Source: Climacium dendroides (taxonomy: Eukaryota > Streptophyta > Bryopsida > Hypnales > Climaciaceae). Taken from it: a stretch of DNA of 64,000 nt. The notes beneath the pieces were generated by a model. That model worked only from the letters and a program-made list of their open reading frames with translations, was not told where the DNA came from and searched no databases. Location of the stretch: NCBI GenBank assembly GCA_950106755.1, contig OX467090.1, forward strand, positions 13,081,489 to 13,145,488. The letters run 5' to 3'. Below are positions 58,337 to 64,000 of the stretch, piece after piece. Position 1 is the first letter of the stretch. Every line of letters begins with the position of its first letter. Both the position numbers and the translations under genes were made by a program.

Positions 58337-60612
58337 AGAAAGTTAGATTAGTATCTAGATTATCATCATCATAACCTTTGTACTTTTTAAATTTCCAAAC
58401 AAACATAGAATTCAATGAAGAAATAAGAAACCCTACTAGTAAGGAGAATTACACCAAAATTGAATTCAATTAAACTAAAAAGGAATGCTTGATATTCCTA
58501 ACGTATGCAAAATTTGATGAATAGCTACAAAACCCTACTAATAATTAGAACTGCAAAAGTCAATTCAACAAAAATGAAATTTAATTTTCACAACATTTAG
58601 AACTGTTGAGATACCTGAACCTTTGAAAATGAATTGAAGTGTGAAAATTGACAACTGAGCGGAGTTTGTACGCAATACCGGTTACCGTGCATAGACCAAG
58701 CTAACCAAAACCACAGTCTTCCTTCCTGAGACAGCAGAGCGACGAGATAGCAGAGACTTCCTTCCTGAGACAGCAGAGCGACGAGATAGCAGAGACTTCC
58801 TTCCTGAGACAGCAGAGAGATAAACGGCAGAGAGATGAGGTTTAACAAGAAGACGGGATTGGCTTAGCAAATCCTACCCTATCACCCCATATCCATCCAT
58901 CCGTCAATGGTAGTCACCCAAAACCTGGCTCCCACCTGGCCTAAGTTACGGAATGTTCCAACCTGGCCTGGCTGTTGTCAATTGCTATGCATCTCCACGG
59001 GAATGTCACAACTTCTGAAAATTTTATATTGTTTGCCCCACCACAATAAGAGCAATTTGTAAAAAAAAAATTCAAAATCATCTAAAAATAAAGATTTTCT
59101 AGAAATCAACTCAAGTAGATTCAAAAGTCTCTATTGATATGAGTGTATAGGCAATCTTTTTATGCAATTGGGGTGATAGGAAGTTCAACAATCAATGTGG
59201 GATATGTAAATTAGAATTAGTAGAAGCTCAAGTGTTAATACTTAGTTAAATCAAACGCAGAAATTGTGTTCAATGTAGTACTTCAAACCTCATTTAGACA
59301 TAGTAGAATAACTTTTTCTAAAAAACTTTGAACTAGGAAAAGTTGGTAAATCAAACTAACTTTAATTTCCAAAAAAACGTTTGAGATTTTGAACCTTTAT
59401 TCAAAAGTTAGACACATAATTCAAAGAGGGGTTGGGAGGAATATTTTTTTTGACTTTGTACAACAAGGAGTGTAATTCAATTCATCATTTCATCCACAAA
59501 GTGAACTTATTTGGAATCTTTAATCTTAGAAAGAAGAGAATTTTCACCAAAGTTCTTTGTCAAAAATAGTCTAATTTATGAATCAATATGTACATTCTTC
59601 TTTTCTACAGTGATTTTGGAAGTCATCCATTGGTCACTTTTGGATTGTTTAGTGTTTCAAGGTTAATGGAAATTGTGATTTGCAATGAGATTGTTTTTAA
59701 TTTTTTTAATTTTTATTTTAGATGGAAGTGCTGAGAATAGGATTCTATTAAAATAGGAAATTACAAAGAAGATTAAGGCAAGAGTATTTCATATTTTTAA
59801 TCTACAAGCAAACGGAGGGACCAAAAAATTAAATTACAGTATTTAGAAGGCAAATTCAACATTCTCTGCTACATAATTATTTAATCCCAAAAGGACCTTT
59901 CCTTTCTTTGGGATAAATAAGAGTTTGCCTAGGGTTATATAATCTCAATTTTTCATTAGGTTTTTTAAGATAGAAAAATACATTAGCTTTGTATGGACGT
60001 AATTTTTATTTCAATTACTGCATAGGAGCAAAAATTATGCAACACTAAATTGAAAATAGAGTTCATCAAGTGGAACATAAAAATTTACAAAATTTCAAAA
60101 TAATTTTTAAAAAATTCTGATTCTCAAATAAAATATTTTAGTGCATGTGGGAAGATTATTTCATTCTACTTGGACTAGTGATGAGAAAGTGATGAACAAT
60201 TTCATGTTTGGGGTGAAATAAATGCATCTTCTTTTGAAAAATACTTGCAAGATTCATTTTTGAATTCAATTTTCAAATAAATTCAAAAATTGTTGCACGT
60301 GGTTTAGTTGTTCTCCTAAAACAATTTCATTATTGGCATTAGTATCTTTTAATTCCATATGAGAATAATTAACCAATTAGTTTTTATTGCTATCTGATAC
60401 CTACTTCTACTTAAACAAATTTTTGAAGGATAAAAATCAAAATTGTTGTTTTTCAATTTTTTTTTAAATCTCAAATTATTTTTTGAATATAAAAATATAT
60501 TTAGGGGTTCATATGCAATCTATGTAATCTTGATTTATAGATAGCCTTTTATTTAGTAGTAGAAATATGAGCCACATAGACTAGTTTTTAGCCCCATGAG
60601 AGGACGCACACG
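58337..60612. other. AT-rich gene-free DNA
   Basis: It contains the 39-bp minisatellite at 58718. A stretch at about 59200-59420 resembles one arm of the inverted repeat at 61020-61410. Otherwise no exon or repeat is supported. Confidence 0.5.
58718..58815 (+). repeat. 39-bp tandem repeat, 2.5 copies
   Basis: Units begin CTTCCTTCCTGAGACAGCAG and are nearly identical. On the minus strand they produce a repeated LLSRRSAVSGRKS that I do not regard as a protein. Confidence 0.85.
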
Positions 60613-61859
60613 TTAGAGAAATTCTCAGCCCTCCAGAAGACCGTTCCACAGCAGCTAAAAGGACCCCATGATTACTTTTAACTTTGCTTGATGATTAATT
60701 TTTCCCCTATACTCGCCCACCTGAAGTCGCAACGTCCAGTGACTATCAAGGTTCAGCAACCAAGTATAAGTAATTAAGTAATCAAAGGTTCAACTATCAT
60801 AATCCAGCTTAATATTGATTATTGCATACCTTGTTAAAAATCGAGTTATGAAAAAGATGCAAATGTCAAAAATAGTTCAATGACATCTACCATCAAGCAA
60901 TTTTTTGATGACATCATGAAAGAGACTAATCATTAACATTTGGTTAGAAGGATGGTGAAGAGTTTGTTTTTATAGAAAATCAATTGTCCATGGTGAATCG
61001 TCAAAGGATATGGGATATTTAGAAGATAGATCACTCATTGTCAAATGCAAGAATTATGTTCAAAGTCAAATTTCAAACCCCATTTAAGCATAAAACAATG
61101 ATTTTTTTCAAAAAACTTTGAACTAAATAAAGTTGTAGAATCAAGATAGTTTTCATCTCCAAAAATCTGTTTGAGTTTTACATTCTTCAATTCAAAGTTA
61201 TAGACAAAATTCTAAAAGAGGTTGAAAGAAAAAATTTCTTTGAAATTTTCAAACACCTTCTCCAAATTTTGTCCATAACTTTTTATTGAAGACTCTAAAC
61301 TTCAAACGGATTTTTGGAGATGAATTCTAGTTTTATTTTTTTAATTTTTTTGAAAAAATCATTCTATTATGCCTAAATGGGGTCTGAAATTCAACTTTGA
61401 ATACAATTTCAGCTTTTGACTCAACTATGGGTGGTTGTGCTCATCTTAATCCTAATTTACATATCCCACATGCATTGTTTTACCTACTACTATACTACTT
61501 GTATAAATAACTTCTCTTCTCATTCACTAATATCCTCATCTATTTGATAATTGGAGCTAATTGGAATATCTGAATGTTCTCTTATTACTTTGACATCAAG
61601 CTTCAAAGTTCACTTCTCTTTGCTTATGTTTAGTAAAATTGATTAATTTGTCAATTAATGGGATTAACTAAAACTGAAGTACTTGATTATTATAGAGGTT
61701 TCCACTACATTCTCATTACTTGAGTCCTGACATCTTTGGCGAAGTTCACACACTCTGACCATGCATTGTACCTATATGCCCCTACTAATTCCAGGACGGT
61801 TAATAGACTTGTTTGGTCACTGTGGAGCGGCCTTCCGGAGGGCTCAGAATTTCTCTAAT
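60613..61859. mobile_element. Inverted-repeat element, about 1.25 kb
   Basis: The terminal block TTAGAGAAATTCTCAGCCC and onward for about 38 bp at 60613 is matched by its complement ending at 61859. The terminal consensus equals that of 10587-11277. A further pair (GCCACATAGACT near 60574, its complement near 61905) lies outside, so the true ends may be wider. The interior is AT-rich, has a large hairpin (61020-61410) and no coding region. A target duplication was not found. Confidence 0.5.
61020..61410. repeat. Large AT-rich hairpin
   Basis: Arms of about 170-180 bp face each other around about 61215: AATTTCAAACCCCATTTAAG on the left and the complement of AATTTCAGACCCCATTTAGG on the right. 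A related single arm lies near 59270-59420. Confidence 0.7.
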
Positions 61860-63652
61860 GTGATCAACTTCACTAGATTTGGGTCTCTAGGGACATGTTT
61901 CTCAAGTCTATGTGGCCCATGTTTATACTAGTGATCTTTTTGTTTTAGTTTTTTAAAGACATCCTATTATTAATTATTGGTGTTCTATCGTGATGAACTT
62001 TAGAAGTGAATATCTCTCTATTAATAGTAGGGTTAGAGTTTTCTACCTCCACTAGAACATGTTTTTTCCCCCAACTGCTAAAACCGATTAGGAAATTACA
62101 TTATTTAGTCTTTTCATCCAAATTCCAATTAGTTTTAGCTAAATTGCAAATACATGGCAATCACATGTAAACATAACTTAGTAACACTCAATAAGAGATA
62201 AATGTAACTCTCATATTTGTATCTTTTTTGCAATTTAAATCTTCAATGATTTCATGCATGAATTTGAAATATTTGCTACATAAGACATTAGACTAGTTGT
62301 TCCAAAGCTAACCTTGCCAAAGGATCTCTTAACATTAGTTTCATTTTGTATTTTGTTAACTCCCAAGCTAAAAGATCTAGTTTATGACTTCTCTAAATGC
62401 AATTTTTTACTATACTTTCTTATTTCAACACAAGATGAGGAGCCATGTGAAGGAAATTTGCATTGAGAATGATATCTAGTATTATGTTATCTACAATGTT
62501 ATTTATCACATCGGTGAATTCATAGTAATTCTCATTTTTTAGTTGGTGATTAGAATTCATATTGACAATTTAATGTAATTTTAAATACTAATTTTGTGCA
62601 AGTTGTACTATCTTACTACTAATTTTTTGGGGGGGGTGCAAATGTAGTTGACAATTGATGCTCGTTTTGCTATTCAATGTTTGTAATAAGTGGTAAAAAT
62701 ACTAAAATTCATTATTACAATAGTGTAGTGTGAATAACAGTATTGAAGAGATACAACTTCTCATTAACACATATCATATGTGTAATCTAACTTTCCCTTG
62801 AACTAGCTTTATAGATTGATTGAAGTAGTAGGTCCACTTTAGATTGGAGTTTAATTCACTTCTCTATTTTTGGATTGAATTCAATTTTGAAGCTTGAATT
62901 TGTTCTATTTGAACTAGTGATGAGAAAATTATGGAGAATCTCCTTTTTCAGGCAATTTAAACATCTTTTTTATAAAATATCTTATAGAATCCATTTTTTA
63001 ATTGAATTTTTAAATTAAAAAAATAACTTGACAAGGTCAAATTTACTTGGTTGAACAATCATACCATTGGAATTACTCTATTTTAGTTTCCTACTTAGAG
63101 GTACTCATAGTTCAATTATCTCTTCAATATTTAATTTATTGCTATTTAATAATTTTTTAATAAGTAAAAATTAAATATTGTTCTATTGAAATTATTTTTC
63201 TAGAATCTCAACTTAGTTTTTCAACAATTCAAAATAGAAAATCCTCAAGAAAATCAAAATCAATAGTATAAAAATTTTATACTAACATTATTCAAAGTTA
63301 AAAATTCTAGTTGGTGAAGGTGTAAGAAAAACTTATTTTCTTCACTTCAAATGCAAATATATTGCAGTTCATGTAATCAAAGTTTCTAAAATTCTATCTA
63401 CATTTTTGTACTAGTGTAGTACAAAAACCTATGGTTAAATATGCAAAAAAATTCAAATTTTTTGCTCTTTGCTATTGAAATGGCAACTTCAAGTAGACTT
63501 TGATGGAAAAAAGGCCTTGGGACTTTAAAGATTAATCAAATCTATAAAAAACAATCCACATAGCAGTACCATTTAAGTGAATGATACTTTTGAAATACAA
63601 GAATACCAACAATTCAAGAGACTACAATATTGAAATTTTATAGCATATACTA
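61860..63652. other. AT-rich gene-free DNA
   Basis: I see no exon, hairpin or tandem repeat here that I can support. Confidence 0.5.
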
Positions 63653-64000
63653 CTATCTTAATAAACCTCTCCTATAATTTGAAACTAGTTTAATTCCTTC
63701 CCAACATATGGGTGTATTATGAATACTATCAAAGGCAATGGGAATCCCACTTTCTTCCACATGTCCAAGAAGGCATGTCCACGAGCACCGTATTCTATTA
63801 CTTCTAGTAGTAACCTTATACATACCTCGATCCCTATTTTGTAATTCTAGTATGTTTAGAAATACATGTCCTTCATAAGGTTCATCTCCATCCATGCCCT
63901 CACTAGGACCAACATCTTGTAAATGTTGTGGCAAAATCACTTCTCTTATATCAACAATGTCTACTTTCAATGGTTCTTTCTTATTTTGACGACAATACAT
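63653..64000 (-). CDS. Partial gene at window edge, unknown family
   Basis: A minus-strand frame of 115 codons runs from the window edge to a stop at 63653. It includes VILPQHLQDVGPSEGMDGDE, EGHVFLNILELQNRDRGMY and IPIAFDSIHNTPICWEGIKL. Composition is protein-like and unbroken, unlike surrounding AT-rich DNA. The ATG at 64000 may be internal, since the frame touches the edge. I do not recognise the protein. Confidence 0.4.
   Translation of the reverse strand: MYCRQNKKEPLKVDIVDIREVILPQHLQDVGPSEGMDGDEPYEGHVFLNILELQNRDRGMYKVTTRSNRIRCSWTCLLGHVEESGIPIAFDSIHNTPICWEGIKLVSNYRRGLLR

Noticed and set aside
1..64000. tRNA, rRNA or snoRNA genes
   Set aside because: I looked for tRNA B-box-type motifs and conserved rRNA blocks by eye and found none I could support.

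Overview
This window is nuclear DNA of a plant-like eukaryote. Coding exons are GC-rich and split by GT-AG introns. They sit in long AT-rich gene-free stretches that carry CACTA-, hAT- and piggyBac-style MITEs. I cannot name the species. The transposase type found here is, from memory, common in bryophytes and other seed-free plants, so that is my weak guess.

Layout. (1) 1-17 kb: AT-rich DNA with several MITEs (3-, 4- and 8-bp target-site duplications are visible) and two inverted copies (2.7-5.4 kb and 12.5-15.8 kb) of a segment carrying a 130-residue secreted four-cysteine protein. A third copy lies at 53.2-55.0 kb. (2) 16.6-17.95 kb: a two-exon gene with two SIN3-type PAH domains. (3) 17,915-46,601: what I read as one giant (28.7 kb) terminal-inverted-repeat transposon inserted in the last exon of that gene. 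It is flanked by the 4-bp duplication GAAG, and the displaced last codons of the gene appear to resume at 46,606. (4) 46.6-64 kb: minisatellites, broken multi-exon genes of unknown function, the third secreted-protein copy, a zinc-ribbon gene, and long AT-rich DNA with an inverted-repeat element.

Inside the giant element, from left to right: a CACTA MITE; an inverted pair of decayed coding fragments; a long minus-strand gene (29.6 to 21.8 kb) with a ParB-like region, a beta-class adenine/cytosine DNA-methyltransferase-like region and an acidic coiled-coil tail; a 1.4-kb array of near-perfect palindromes (TCAGAGCGNNCGCTCTGA) directly upstream of that gene; an intact five-exon gene of unknown function (179 aa); a second palindrome array; a gag-like gene in a TCCGGA-rich block; and, near the right end, a DDE/D transposase-like gene of the DUF7869 type. 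Two MITEs outside the element (5.5 and 7.6 kb) share its terminal repeats, its 4-bp duplication size and the same palindrome.

Most large genes of the element carry in-frame stops: 8 TAG, 1 TGA and 1 TAA. This fits C-to-T decay at CAG sites under plant CHG methylation. The copy is therefore probably old and silenced, while the five-exon gene still looks open. The suggested working unit is a transposase acting on the termini plus a ParB/methyltransferase-like protein that may bind or modify the palindromes; the second part is inference only.
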